A DNA stretch of 64,000 nt from AL-N1 sp039178835 (GCA_039178835.1 JBCDFA010000005.1:10606-74605), one strand, 5' to 3'; positions 54,094 to 63,401 are shown, counted from the stretch's first letter. Numbers and translations: made by a program. Notes: generated from the sequence alone by a model not told the origin.

Positions 54094-55281
54094 ATGCCCG
54101 AGAACATGACCCTGACAACCCAGAACCGTACCACAATCGACGTTGTGGAGATCGACCGCCTCATCCACCGCGCCCCAGCTACCGACGACCTGCTTGAACT
54201 GGCGGACTGGCTCGCCACGAACGGCCCGACCCACCTCAGCGCGATTGAGCGGATTGAACTGGCCGAGCGGCTGATCACCCGCCGTCGTTTCTTGATCGGT
54301 GCAGGGGCACTGGGCCTCGGCGCGATTGTCGGCTGTGGGTCAGATGAGGAGGCAGCGGTATCGACGACCGGAGGAACACACACCGCAGAGACACCACGCG
54401 GTTCTGTCATCATCCCCGCCAACCCACAACGTGTGCTCACCGTCTACACCCACGATCTAGAGAATGCACTGATTTTAGGACTACCGGTAATCGCTGGACC
54501 GGGTGAACAGGGCCGATCAGATGCGCCCTTCCCGCCCTACCTGGTCGAGGCGTTTGGTGCACAGCTTGATAGCATCACCCAGATTGTCCATCGTCCAGAG
54601 ATTAACTTCGAGCAGCTTGCCGCGCTCCAACCCGACGTCATTTTATCGGGCATGTTTGGCAACATCGACATCGGCTATGACAAACTAGATGCAATCGCGC
54701 CAACGGTAACCTACCGCTACTCTGAGGGTGAAGAGTTCACGCTGATACCATGGCGCGAGGTGTTGCGCCAGAACGGTGTGCAGTTCCAGCGCGAGGACGA
54801 AGCTGAGGACTGGATTACTCGGTTTGAGCAACGCGCTGGTGACCTACGCGAGCGGCTGGTTCCGGAATGGCGTGGTGCGACCTATGCCATCATCGCACCC
54901 TCTGGGGATCAGTTCTGGATGTATGGTGCTACTGGTGGGCATACCGCCCGCACCCTCAGCGAAGAACTTGGGATCGAACTTGCCGACTCCGTGAACAGAT
55001 TGCTGGCTGCGGCGAGTCAGCGTAGCCAGGGCGGGGGCGCGGTGTCATACGAACTCATGGGTGAACTCGACGCGAATGTCCTGTTCATTCTAGTATCTGC
55101 TGGCGCTGACGGCACACCCGACCGCTCTGGAGTTGAGGCGCTGACGACACAGGCACTGTGGGCAACGCTGCCAGCTGTCCAGGCTGGTCATGTGCACGAG
55201 TTCACCGGTGACATCTGGTACGAGTCAGGTGTAACAGCGCTGGTGTTCCTGGACATTGTGGAGCAGGCACTGCTGGGCTGA
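54094..55281 (+). CDS. Siderophore-binding lipoprotein 17 (class C, Tat signal)
   Basis: A 395-aa protein, start MPENMTLTTQNRTTIDVVEI after GAAAGGACC. An upstream frame start at 54022 is unlikely. Leader, TRRRFLIG (62-69) and lipobox IVGC (Cys81) are the same as in the previous gene except for two bases, but the body is not: PANPQRVLTVYTHDLENALIL, NFEQLAALQPDVILSG, a VPEWRGATYAIIAPSGDQFWMYG stretch. The first 23 residues instead resemble those of the gene at 57963 (ENTTLTTQSRTTTDVVEI). It is a mosaic of at least three sources. Confidence 0.9.
   Translation: MPENMTLTTQNRTTIDVVEIDRLIHRAPATDDLLELADWLATNGPTHLSAIERIELAERLITRRRFLIGAGALGLGAIVGCGSDEEAAVSTTGGTHTAETPRGSVIIPANPQRVLTVYTHDLENALILGLPVIAGPGEQGRSDAPFPPYLVEAFGAQLDSITQIVHRPEINFEQLAALQPDVILSGMFGNIDIGYDKLDAIAPTVTYRYSEGEEFTLIPWREVLRQNGVQFQREDEAEDWITRFEQRAGDLRERLVPEWRGATYAIIAPSGDQFWMYGATGGHTARTLSEELGIELADSVNRLLAAASQRSQGGGAVSYELMGELDANVLFILVSAGADGTPDRSGVEALTTQALWATLPAVQAGHVHEFTGDIWYESGVTALVFLDIVEQALLG
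54165..54355 (+). repeat. Leader-module DNA repeat, copy 2 (pairs with 52798-52988)
   Basis: Second copy of the 191-base leader-core block; both copies end within the codons right after the lipobox, at GAGGAGGCAG. Confidence 0.9.
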
Positions 55282-55360
55282 GCGATAGAGCGTTGAAGCG
55301 CTTGAACGTTTTAGCGCCTCAGGCTTATCTATTTCAGAATGGAATGAAAGGACCAACTCG

Positions 55361-56542
55361 ATGATTGAGAACACAACTCTGACAAATCGGAATCGGACCA
55401 CGATCGATGCCATGCAGTTCGATCAGTTCGCCCACCACGCCCCCGCTACGGATGATTTGCTTGAACTGGCCGACTGGCTCGCCACAAACGGCGCGGCACA
55501 CCTCAGCGCCATCGAGCGAATCGAACTGGCGGAGCGGCTGATCACCCGTCGCCGCTTCTTGATTGGTGCAGGGGCACTGGGAATCGGCGTCATCACCGGC
55601 TGTGGGACGGAGGAGGAGTCTGCCGCACCCACGGTGGCGACCGAAGCAGCGAGGCGTACCGTGGAGCATGTCTACGGGCTGGTCGAACTGCCTGTGAGTC
55701 CTCAGCGGATGGTTACCCCCTACGCGACCTTGATGGACCATGCACTGGTGCTCGATATTCCCCTCGTCGGCGGCACTGGCAATCAGAACGATGCGCAATC
55801 CCCGTTCCGGGAGTACCAGCAGGAGCGCTACCCCGACAGATTAGAAACGTTGGAGAGGGTGCAGGGCGTATCGGAGCCCAATTTCGAGCAGATAGCGGCA
55901 CTGAACCCCGACTGCATCATGTACGTAGACGGCGGTGAGGACGTCTACGAGGATCTGTCCGAGATAGCGCCCACTTTCGTCCTCCCGAGAACGTATGAAG
56001 CGGAGGTGGACGGGGTAACCATTCAGCGGGAGAATTGGAAGAGGAACCTGCGGGAGCTCGCCCAAGCGTTCGGGCGCCAGCAGCAAGCCGAAGAGTTTCT
56101 AGCCGACTATGATGCGCGGGCCGAGACGCTAGGTGTTCGGCTGGCCGAGCGCTGGGGTGACGCTGCCTTCGCCACCCTCATTCCCTTGCCCGAGGTGCTC
56201 CTCGTGAACGGCTATGGTCAGCAGCCAGACGGGCTTGCCCTCTTCGGGGACCTCGGCCTCACCCCAGCGCCCTTCGTAAATCCAGAGCGACAACAATTAT
56301 CGTTGGAGTTAATCCCGCAGCTTGAAGCCGCCGACGTCCTCCTGGTGAGCCTATTCGCAAGGGAAGGGTCACTGGAGCGGGACCGGGAGCGGGTCGCCCC
56401 GGTGCTTGAGTCGCCGCTGTGGCAGCAGCTGCCAGCAGTACAAAACAATCGCGTCTTTGATCTCGACCAAGAGCTCATAGGGGGCTCGCCGCTCGCCGCC
56501 GTTGCCTTCCTCGACTGGGTGGAGCAAACGCTGTTGGGCTAA
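55361..56542 (+). CDS. Siderophore-binding lipoprotein 18 (class C, Tat signal)
   Basis: A 393-aa protein with GAAAGGACC before the ATG, start MIENTTLTNRNRTTIDAMQF. The leader reads HAPATDDLLELADWL; Tat motif TRRRFLIG at 62-69; lipobox ITGC (Cys81) in the variant GALGIGVITGCG. The body opens RTVEHVYGLVELPVSPQRMVT and has EPNFEQIAALNPDCIMYVDG, where Cys replaces the usual Leu. An ERWGDAAFATLIPLPEVLLVNG stretch resembles the middle of the protein at 54094, so these two bodies are close relatives. Confidence 0.9.
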   Translation: MIENTTLTNRNRTTIDAMQFDQFAHHAPATDDLLELADWLATNGAAHLSAIERIELAERLITRRRFLIGAGALGIGVITGCGTEEESAAPTVATEAARRTVEHVYGLVELPVSPQRMVTPYATLMDHALVLDIPLVGGTGNQNDAQSPFREYQQERYPDRLETLERVQGVSEPNFEQIAALNPDCIMYVDGGEDVYEDLSEIAPTFVLPRTYEAEVDGVTIQRENWKRNLRELAQAFGRQQQAEEFLADYDARAETLGVRLAERWGDAAFATLIPLPEVLLVNGYGQQPDGLALFGDLGLTPAPFVNPERQQLSLELIPQLEAADVLLVSLFAREGSLERDRERVAPVLESPLWQQLPAVQNNRVFDLDQELIGGSPLAAVAFLDWVEQTLLG

Positions 56543-56664
56543 ATGGTTGCGTGGGGGTAGTTGCACACTGCAACGCTCCCCTGCTTCACGAGGTGAACGC
56601 TTTCCATCATTACCATTTGCTCCATCGGATCGACAAAGATGCTTGAAATGAAAGGACTGAACCT

Positions 56665-57891
56665 ATGACCCAAAACAATGTAGCGACAAACCGGAATCTG
56701 ACCACATCTGACAACCGAAACCTGGACACGCTGGTCCACCGCGCCCCGGCCACCGACGATCTACTGGCCCTCGCCGACTGGCTCGGCACGAACGGCGCGG
56801 CGCATCTGAGCCCAATTGAGCGCATTGAACTCGCGGAGCGACTGATCACCCGGCGGCGCTTTTTGATCGGTGCAGGGGCGTTGGGCCTGGGCGTTATCAC
56901 CGGATGCGGGCCGGAGGAAGAGGCCGCCGCACCTACGGCGACGACGGTGGCAACGCGCACCTTCCGCAATGCTGATGGCAGCGACGTTGAGATTCCCGCC
57001 AACCCACAACGAGTTGTGATGCTGCATGATGCACTTGGCCTGCTACCGCTGTGGGAGTTGGGCTTCCGTGACTTTGCCGGATCGGTAGGTGCCTTCGACG
57101 GGAACGGCAACCCTTATTTCCGCGGCATGGCAGAACAGGGGTTTGAACCAACTGATGTAGAGTTTATTAGCAATTATGCCGAACCAGACCTAGAAAGCAT
57201 CGCAGCCGTTGATCCCGATTTAATTGTGGCATTTGAATGGCAAACAGATCTATACGATTTGCTAAACGAGATTGCGCCGACCGTACTAATGGTCGACCCC
57301 AATACCGTAACGTTGCAAGAGGGGATGCTGAACTTTGGCAGGCTGGTTGGTTTTGAAGAGGAGGTTGAGCGACTTGAGGCAGAGTATCAGCAGGCGCTTG
57401 CCGACCTGCGAGAGGCAGCGGGCGATCCGAGCGAGATCGTAATCTCCAAGATCGAGACAGCTGCCGGTGGTGGTGCCGAACTTGGTCAATTTTACATTGA
57501 CGCATGGGGGGACTCGGAAAGGATATTACGGGAGGTCGGCTTTGCCCGTCCAGCCCCACAGCTTGCCATCGAAAATGAGCGAGCCTACTACAGCGTCGAA
57601 CTCTTGCCGGAGCATGATGCGGACCTGCTAATGAGAATTACCTACTCATCGAGCGACCCAGAAGCCGAGGAGGAGAACACCCAAGCGATCAAAGGATCGC
57701 CGCTATGGGCGCAGTTGAACGCTGTACAGAAGGGTCAAGCGGTTGACGTCAACGGAGATTTGATAGGCGGATTCGGATACTCTCCAAATCTGACTTATAT
57801 CAACACGCTCATGGACTTGCTGGAGGGGCTCGACACTAGTGGCGATCTCTCCACCGTTGACATCACCACGCCGACGCCAGCGGAAGAGTAA
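56665..57891 (+). CDS. Siderophore-binding lipoprotein 19 (class C, Tat signal)
   Basis: A 408-aa protein with GAAAGGAC, start MTQNNVATNRNLTTSD. The leader has LSPIERIEL (Pro for Ala), TRRRFLIG at 62-69 and lipobox ITGC (Cys81). The body has NPQRVVMLHDALGLLPLWELGFRDFAG, EPDLESIAAVDPDLIVAFEW and a late INTLMDLLEGLD. It carries an extra tail of about 20 residues (SGDLSTVDITTPTPAEE) rich in Thr and Pro, not seen in its siblings. Confidence 0.9.
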   Translation: MTQNNVATNRNLTTSDNRNLDTLVHRAPATDDLLALADWLGTNGAAHLSPIERIELAERLITRRRFLIGAGALGLGVITGCGPEEEAAAPTATTVATRTFRNADGSDVEIPANPQRVVMLHDALGLLPLWELGFRDFAGSVGAFDGNGNPYFRGMAEQGFEPTDVEFISNYAEPDLESIAAVDPDLIVAFEWQTDLYDLLNEIAPTVLMVDPNTVTLQEGMLNFGRLVGFEEEVERLEAEYQQALADLREAAGDPSEIVISKIETAAGGGAELGQFYIDAWGDSERILREVGFARPAPQLAIENERAYYSVELLPEHDADLLMRITYSSSDPEAEEENTQAIKGSPLWAQLNAVQKGQAVDVNGDLIGGFGYSPNLTYINTLMDLLEGLDTSGDLSTVDITTPTPAEE

Positions 57892-57962
57892 ACCAGTAAA
57901 CGTTGAAGCGTTAAATCGCTCGTCAGATATGTGAAGCAAGCATAGTTGAAAGGACCACCCCG

Positions 57963-59114
57963 ATGACCGAGAACACGACCCTGACAACCCAGAGCCGGAC
58001 CACGACCGACGTTGTGGAGATCGACCGCCTCACCCGCTACGCCCCAGCCACCGATGACTTGCTGGAATTAGCCGACTGGCTCGTTGCCCACGGCGCGGCC
58101 CACCTCAGTGCCATCGCACGCATCGAACTAGCCGAGCGGCTGATCACCCGGCGGCGCTTCCTGATCGGCGCAGGGGCGCTGGGAATCGGCGTCATCACCG
58201 GCTGTAGCGCGGACGAGCAGGAAGCGGTGACGCCCACCGCGACGACAGAGGGAATGACGCGCATCGTCACACACGCACTTGGTGAGACCGCGGTACCCAC
58301 TCGTGCCACACGGATTGTATCTATCAGTATCAGTGTGACAGGGCCACTCCTCGCGGCAGATGCACCAGTGATTGGATCACAAGGGAGTACTGAATTAACT
58401 GGTGATCCAACTGGTTTCTTCCCCGCTTATGCTGACGTTGCTCGTGAGCGTGATGTACAACTCTTGTACGAGTCATTTGAGCCAAATATAGAGACAATTG
58501 CGGCGATGCAGCCAGATGTCATTATTGGTTCGGCGGATGACGCAGCCGGTGGACCTTCGATCGACGTGTATGAACAACTCTCTGCTATTGCACCGACTCT
58601 CTTATTTAACTTTGTCGACAAAAGTTGGCAAGATATTTTTGTTCAAGTGGCTGAAGCGGTTGGTTATGGCAATGAAGCACGTGCACGGTTGACTCAATAT
58701 GATGAATTGGAAAGCGAGATCGCTACAACCATCACCTTGCCGCCGCAGCCAACCTCAATTGTGACTAAGTCGCCTGCCGATCCGAATTTTTATCTCATTC
58801 CACCAGATTTTTCTACCTCGGTACTATTGGCAGGTATCGGTTTTGAGATTGTTGAGCCACCTGGCTATGAGCCAGGGATGGGCTTTATTCCGATGAGTGA
58901 TGAACTGATAGCTGATGCAATCACGGGGCGCTCACTCTTCTATATTGAGGTTGCCGGTGTTGTGCCACTTGCCGAGTTACGTCAGCAGCCACTATGGGGC
59001 CAAATTCCCGCAGTGCGTGATGGGCATGCGTATGTTTTACCGTTCCAGGCAGTGCGACCCGATCCGTATGTCGCACCAGCTTTGCTACGCGATTTGCAGG
59101 AACGCTTCAAGTAA
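57963..59114 (+). CDS. Siderophore-binding lipoprotein 20 (class C, Tat signal)
   Basis: A 383-aa protein with GAAAGGACC, start MTENTTLTTQSRTTTDVVEI. The leader reads YAPATDDLLELADWL, Tat motif TRRRFLIG at 62-69, lipobox ITGC (Cys81, context ITGCSADEQEA). The body opens MTRIVTHALGETAVPTRATRIV and has EPNIETIAAMQPDVIIGSADD. Base composition changes inside the gene: the leader is GC-rich, but from about 58310 the body is clearly richer in A and T, like the class A genes. This is the last class C gene. Confidence 0.9.
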   Translation: MTENTTLTTQSRTTTDVVEIDRLTRYAPATDDLLELADWLVAHGAAHLSAIARIELAERLITRRRFLIGAGALGIGVITGCSADEQEAVTPTATTEGMTRIVTHALGETAVPTRATRIVSISISVTGPLLAADAPVIGSQGSTELTGDPTGFFPAYADVARERDVQLLYESFEPNIETIAAMQPDVIIGSADDAAGGPSIDVYEQLSAIAPTLLFNFVDKSWQDIFVQVAEAVGYGNEARARLTQYDELESEIATTITLPPQPTSIVTKSPADPNFYLIPPDFSTSVLLAGIGFEIVEPPGYEPGMGFIPMSDELIADAITGRSLFYIEVAGVVPLAELRQQPLWGQIPAVRDGHAYVLPFQAVRPDPYVAPALLRDLQERFK

Positions 59115-59198
59115 GGAAAGTGACTAGAGACTCGAATAGGCGTAGTCTGACAGAAAAAGTGATGATATAGCAATAGACACATAAAAGGAGTTTTTATT

Positions 59199-60275
59199 AT
59201 GTCTTTGATGAACCAAATGCACACCTACAAACCACAGGACCTGACCGTGACGGACCTCGCTGCCTTAGAGATCGATCTAGCTGAATTATCGACACGTCGC
59301 CGCTTCCTCATCGGGGCGGGTGGGCTGCTGGGTGCAGCAGCGCTAGGTGCGTGTGGTGCAGGTGAGGAGGCGGCGGTATCCACACCTGAAGCTTCCAATG
59401 GGCAGTATCCGCTTACCATTGAACACGACACTGGCACAACAACGATTCCACAAAAACCTGAACAGATAGTCGTCGTTGGCGAATATGCCTTAGAGATTGC
59501 GTTAGTCCTTGAGCAACAGCCTGTTGGTGTGGCAGTACTACCACAGATTGTACCAGATACGACCTCTGGTCAGCCGATTGAAGAGATTGCCTACTATCAG
59601 GAATATCTGACGAATCAACCATTGTTTGTTGGCGCATTTGCCGAACCATCATTGGAAGCGATGACCATTGCTCAACCTGATCTGATACTGGCCTACAGTT
59701 TCCCTGCTAGCAGTAAATTAGCGACGTTTTCGCAGGTTGCGCCAACGCTGGAATATGATTTTCTCGCCGCAGGTGGTTGGCAGCGTATTATCGGTGAAGT
59801 AGCAGGCGTTTTCGATGCTGAAGATATAGCGCAAAGATATGTAGCCGATTTTGAGCAGCGTTTGACTGATGGAAAACAACAACTTGAACCACTTCTGAGT
59901 AGCGGGGCACGAGTTAACTTTGTGACACTTTTTGGGCCAGACATCTTCCTCTTTAGCCAAAACAGTTCCATTGGAACCCTGTTTGAGCGACTCGGTATGA
60001 TATGGGCACTACCCTCTGACGTTACGATTGATGACAATGGTTTTTCCCCAGCTTCGCTTGAGGCGATTGCTACAAACGAGGCCGATCTGGCAATCGTACA
60101 CAACTACGGTGCACCACCGGAAACGCTCACACAGCTAACGGATCTGCTGGCTCCAGCACTCTCCAACAGAATATTCGTGCTCGACTATAGTGATGAGGCA
60201 TTTCTGGGGGTTGCTGGGCCTATCAGCGAGCAAATCTTCTTGGATCGTGTCGTTTCGTTACTCACAGGGGAATAA
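59199..60275 (+). CDS. Siderophore-binding lipoprotein 21 (class B, Tat signal)
   Basis: A 358-aa protein with AAAGGAG. Class B pre-sequence YKPQDLTVTDLAALEIDLAE (residues 10-29), TRRRFLIG at 32-39, lipobox LGAC (Cys52). The body opens YPLTIEHDTGTTTIPQKPEQ and has IVVVGEYALEIALVLEQQPVGV and EPSLEAMTIAQPDLILAY. The stop is only 3 bases before the methyltransferase start, so both are translated from one mRNA. Confidence 0.9.
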   Translation: MSLMNQMHTYKPQDLTVTDLAALEIDLAELSTRRRFLIGAGGLLGAAALGACGAGEEAAVSTPEASNGQYPLTIEHDTGTTTIPQKPEQIVVVGEYALEIALVLEQQPVGVAVLPQIVPDTTSGQPIEEIAYYQEYLTNQPLFVGAFAEPSLEAMTIAQPDLILAYSFPASSKLATFSQVAPTLEYDFLAAGGWQRIIGEVAGVFDAEDIAQRYVADFEQRLTDGKQQLEPLLSSGARVNFVTLFGPDIFLFSQNSSIGTLFERLGMIWALPSDVTIDDNGFSPASLEAIATNEADLAIVHNYGAPPETLTQLTDLLAPALSNRIFVLDYSDEAFLGVAGPISEQIFLDRVVSLLTGE

Positions 60276-60278
60276 CTG

Positions 60279-61034
60279 ATGACTGGTCTACAAAATAGTT
60301 ATCACGCCCATTGGTATGACCTGTTATGGAGTCAAGCTACAGATGTACCACAAGAAGTAACCTTTCTTCGTGAATGGGCTATCGCAGCAGGGCGCATTGT
60401 TGAGATTGGTGCAGGAACAGGGCGCATTGCGCTACATCTGGCGGCGATGGAGGGTGTGCATGTCTATGCGGTAGAACCAGATGCAGGGATGCGTTCAGCC
60501 CTATTGACCAAGTTAGCACAGACACCACAGTTCTTTTCACAGCTTACATTGTTGCCAAACACGGGTGCAGATTTTACGTTGTCTGAACCAGTTTCACTCA
60601 TATACGGCTGTGGTGTCCTGTTCCATTTCCTGACTGATGCTGAACAGATCGCACTACTACAGAATCTGTACCATCATTTATGCCCCGGTGGACGAGTGGT
60701 GCTCGATAGTGTTGGTCTCCATGAAAACGAGCAATCATTACCGCCAACCATAGCAGGTGAGATAGCTATTGGCATGACGTATTATCTCGCCACAATGAGC
60801 CGAGATGTGTTAGCTCCTACCCTGCACCGCTGGCGTTTTGTCTATGAGATTGTCTACCAGAAAGAGACTATCGAACGAGTTGAGACAGTGACACTGGCGC
60901 GTGTGGTGCGTCGTCAGGAACTGCTGGGATGGTTGGCCGACGTTGGACTGGAATTGGAAGCAGAATATGCTGATTTTACAGGTGTGCCAGTACAACCAGA
61001 TCGACCGTCGCTGATCGTTGCTCGAAGACCGTAG
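60279..61034 (+). CDS. SAM-dependent methyltransferase embedded in the array
   Basis: A 251-aa cytoplasmic class I methyltransferase: the SAM loop is IVEIGAGTGRIALHLA (about residues 39-54), followed by the acidic VYAVEPDAGM (about 62-71) and the LIYGCGVLFHFLTDAEQ motif. The C-terminal part has an ELLGWLADVGLELEAEYADFTG end typical of small-molecule methyltransferases. It starts 3 bases after the preceding binding-protein gene. It may modify a chelator or be a passenger; no substrate can be assigned. Confidence 0.85.
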   Translation: MTGLQNSYHAHWYDLLWSQATDVPQEVTFLREWAIAAGRIVEIGAGTGRIALHLAAMEGVHVYAVEPDAGMRSALLTKLAQTPQFFSQLTLLPNTGADFTLSEPVSLIYGCGVLFHFLTDAEQIALLQNLYHHLCPGGRVVLDSVGLHENEQSLPPTIAGEIAIGMTYYLATMSRDVLAPTLHRWRFVYEIVYQKETIERVETVTLARVVRRQELLGWLADVGLELEAEYADFTGVPVQPDRPSLIVARRP

Positions 61035-61115
61035 AGGCCACCTGATGGTGAAAAAGAGATGCGTAGAGTTTCATTAGATTGATGATTGAACCCATACAAA
61101 AAGGAGATGTTCTTA

Positions 61116-62204
61116 ATGAAAAAACATCTATATTCTTACCGGCCGTTGGACCTGACTACGATAGAACTGGACGCACTGAAAATCGATTCATCTGAATTAT
61201 CGACACGCCGTCGCTTCCTCATCGGGGCGGGTGGTTTGCTCGGTGCGGCGATGCTGGGCGCGTGTGGCGCGGGTGAGGAGACAGTAGTATCGACAGAGTC
61301 GACAACAGAAGACGGTTACCCACGCACAATTACGCATATGAGCGGTGAGACGATGTTGGTAAATCGACCGACTCGCATATTCGACGTTTCGTATTTTGGC
61401 ACATGGTTCTTGGCATCGTTTAATGTTACCCCTATCAAATACTCGAGCCGATCTGATCGACTGAATGAGTTTCGATCACTCGCCGAAGCTATTGGAGTTG
61501 AAATCGATTTTGTGGAGTTCTTGGACGATGATGCCATCAACATTGAGTCAGTTGTCGCTGCAAAGCCCGACCTCATCCTTGGACAGGTGTATCATACCGA
61601 GGCTGTCAGAGAAGAACTTGAGGCTATTGCTCCGGTGATCGATATTCCCGGCAACGAAGATGGTGACTGGCGCGACAGATTGCGAATGATTGGTGATATC
61701 CTCGGTATGACAGAGAATGCCGAAACTGTTATTGCTGAGACTGAGGCAAAGTTGGCAGCAGCAGCGGCACCTTTCGATTTGCAGGATGCAAGCTTTGCCT
61801 ATGTAATACCAGGATTGTATGACGGCAATGTCCCTATATGCCAAGATTCCGCTTATGGGCCAGTTGGAGTCTTCAGTGACGCCGGTCTAACGATGGAACC
61901 AGAAATTGCTAGTTTAACCGGCGAAGTCTGTACTGGCGTATCGCTTGAATTGCTCCCTGAAACGCTGCAAACGACAGACTTACTCGTCTTTGTTGAGTTT
62001 TTTTCTGACACCGTCTCCGAGGAGTTCTTGAACAATCCGATTGTTGCAGCCATGCCAGCGATTGAACAGGAACGTTATGTGCAATTTAGTGGCCCAACGG
62101 TCCAAACGACAGCGTTGGATGTCTACTCACCTGCTGTCGTCGACCTGGTGTTGCCAATCATTAGAGAAACCGGCAAGAAATATCAATCTATACGTGAGCA
62201 ATGA
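61116..62204 (+). CDS. Siderophore-binding lipoprotein 22 (class B, Tat signal)
   Basis: A 362-aa protein from the ATG after AAAAAGGAG; an upstream start adds 10 residues. The pre-sequence is YRPLDLTTIELDALKIDSSE, Tat motif TRRRFLIG at 30-37, lipobox LGAC (Cys50). The body is among the most divergent: the first loop reads NRPTRIFDVSYFGTWFLASFNV, then NIESVVAAKPDLILGQVY and VREELEAIAPVIDI. Two Cys (NVPICQDS and GEVCTGV) may form a disulfide. Confidence 0.88.
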   Translation: MKKHLYSYRPLDLTTIELDALKIDSSELSTRRRFLIGAGGLLGAAMLGACGAGEETVVSTESTTEDGYPRTITHMSGETMLVNRPTRIFDVSYFGTWFLASFNVTPIKYSSRSDRLNEFRSLAEAIGVEIDFVEFLDDDAINIESVVAAKPDLILGQVYHTEAVREELEAIAPVIDIPGNEDGDWRDRLRMIGDILGMTENAETVIAETEAKLAAAAAPFDLQDASFAYVIPGLYDGNVPICQDSAYGPVGVFSDAGLTMEPEIASLTGEVCTGVSLELLPETLQTTDLLVFVEFFSDTVSEEFLNNPIVAAMPAIEQERYVQFSGPTVQTTALDVYSPAVVDLVLPIIRETGKKYQSIREQ

Positions 62205-62318
62205 ACACCGTTTAATAGTGACTGACGTGTGAAACAATATGAAACGTATTTTCTTGATGACAAGATGAGCATATCAGTTGCCGAGAACCGTTTTTATCAG
62301 TTACAAAGGAACCATAGT

Positions 62319-63401
62319 ATGTACTGGAGATACACCTACAAACCACAAGATGTAAGCACCATAGAAGTCGCAGCATTCGAGATCGAACTGGCCAAGTTGT
62401 CGACGCGCCGCCGCTTCCTCATCGGGTCGGGCGGGCTCATTGGTGCGGCAGCATTAGGCGCATGTAACACGGGCCAAGAAGTAGAAACTCCTATCGCAAC
62501 AACAACAGCAACACGCACCATCACAGATCCTACGGAGCGCCGTGTGGAGGTGCCAACCAATCCACAACGTATAGTTGTGCTTGACCCTGGCACAACCATT
62601 TTCATGCTCGTTGATCTGGGAATTGTTCCCATAGGGGCCACTACCGACATAACCACAGTCGGTGGCAATTTCCCCACACTTTTGGGTGATGTCAGAACAA
62701 AGATTAAGCCAGTCGGTGACTCGCTCGCACCTAACCTGGAGCTAATTGCTGCCCAGCAGCCTGACCTAATCTTCTACCACCAAGATTTTAGTGACCCTAG
62801 TCTGGACAATCTCTCAGCACTCGCACCGACGGTTCAATTCACCAACGCTTCGTTCGGAAAAGATCCTGCCTTCTACGCCCGCTTTGTGGCCGATGCTGTC
62901 AATCGCCAGGCCCAAGGCGAAGCGCTCATACAGCAGTGGGAGACAAGCCTAAACGAAACAGCAGCCAAGATTAATGTCCGTGGTCAGACCTGTGCGATTG
63001 TGCTCCTGTATGCCTTCGAGCCAAATTTCGAATTACACGGCCCAGAGTCCAGTATCGGACATCTTGCTGAACGTCTTGGCTGGACAATCGTTCCGGCTAC
63101 TGTTACTGGTCAGCCATTAGAAACATTTAGCCCACCACTCAGCCTAGAACAGATACCTACTGTTATGGAGGCTGACACAGTGCTTTTCCTGCGCTTTGCT
63201 AATGAAACGACCTTGGGTGACGTACAAGCTGGCTCAATCATTGAGGATATCACCACAGAGCCAATTTGGCAGGCCATCCCAGCAGTGCGCGAAGGGCGCG
63301 TGATTGAGCTTGATGCGATGATGGCTCGTGGGGGGTATGGGTACATTGGTCTGGAAGTGACACTGGACACGATTGTGCAGGAACTGACCCGTTCGCGCTA
63401 G
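62319..63401 (+). CDS. Siderophore-binding lipoprotein 23 (class B, Tat signal)
   Basis: A 360-aa protein; the start MYWRYTYKPQD after AAAGGAA fits its siblings, while the frame open to 62229 has no class B content. Tat motif TRRRFLIG at 29-36, lipobox LGAC (Cys49), followed by NTGQ. The body has NPQRIVVLDPGTTIFMLVDLGIVPIG, PNLELIAAQQPDLIFYHQ and LSALAPTVQF, and ends GYIGLEVTLDTIVQEL. Confidence 0.9.
   Translation: MYWRYTYKPQDVSTIEVAAFEIELAKLSTRRRFLIGSGGLIGAAALGACNTGQEVETPIATTTATRTITDPTERRVEVPTNPQRIVVLDPGTTIFMLVDLGIVPIGATTDITTVGGNFPTLLGDVRTKIKPVGDSLAPNLELIAAQQPDLIFYHQDFSDPSLDNLSALAPTVQFTNASFGKDPAFYARFVADAVNRQAQGEALIQQWETSLNETAAKINVRGQTCAIVLLYAFEPNFELHGPESSIGHLAERLGWTIVPATVTGQPLETFSPPLSLEQIPTVMEADTVLFLRFANETTLGDVQAGSIIEDITTEPIWQAIPAVREGRVIELDAMMARGGYGYIGLEVTLDTIVQELTRSR

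Noticed and set aside
40982..59114. Regularly spaced near-identical DNA segments, CRISPR-like at first sight
   Set aside because: The repeats are about 190 bases, spaced over 1 kb, and encode protein leaders in frame; no short repeat-spacer pattern exists.
42249..59114. Conserved leader plus variable part as a RiPP precursor family
   Set aside because: The variable part is a full 300-residue binding domain behind a lipobox, not a short core peptide, and no RiPP-modifying enzyme is present.
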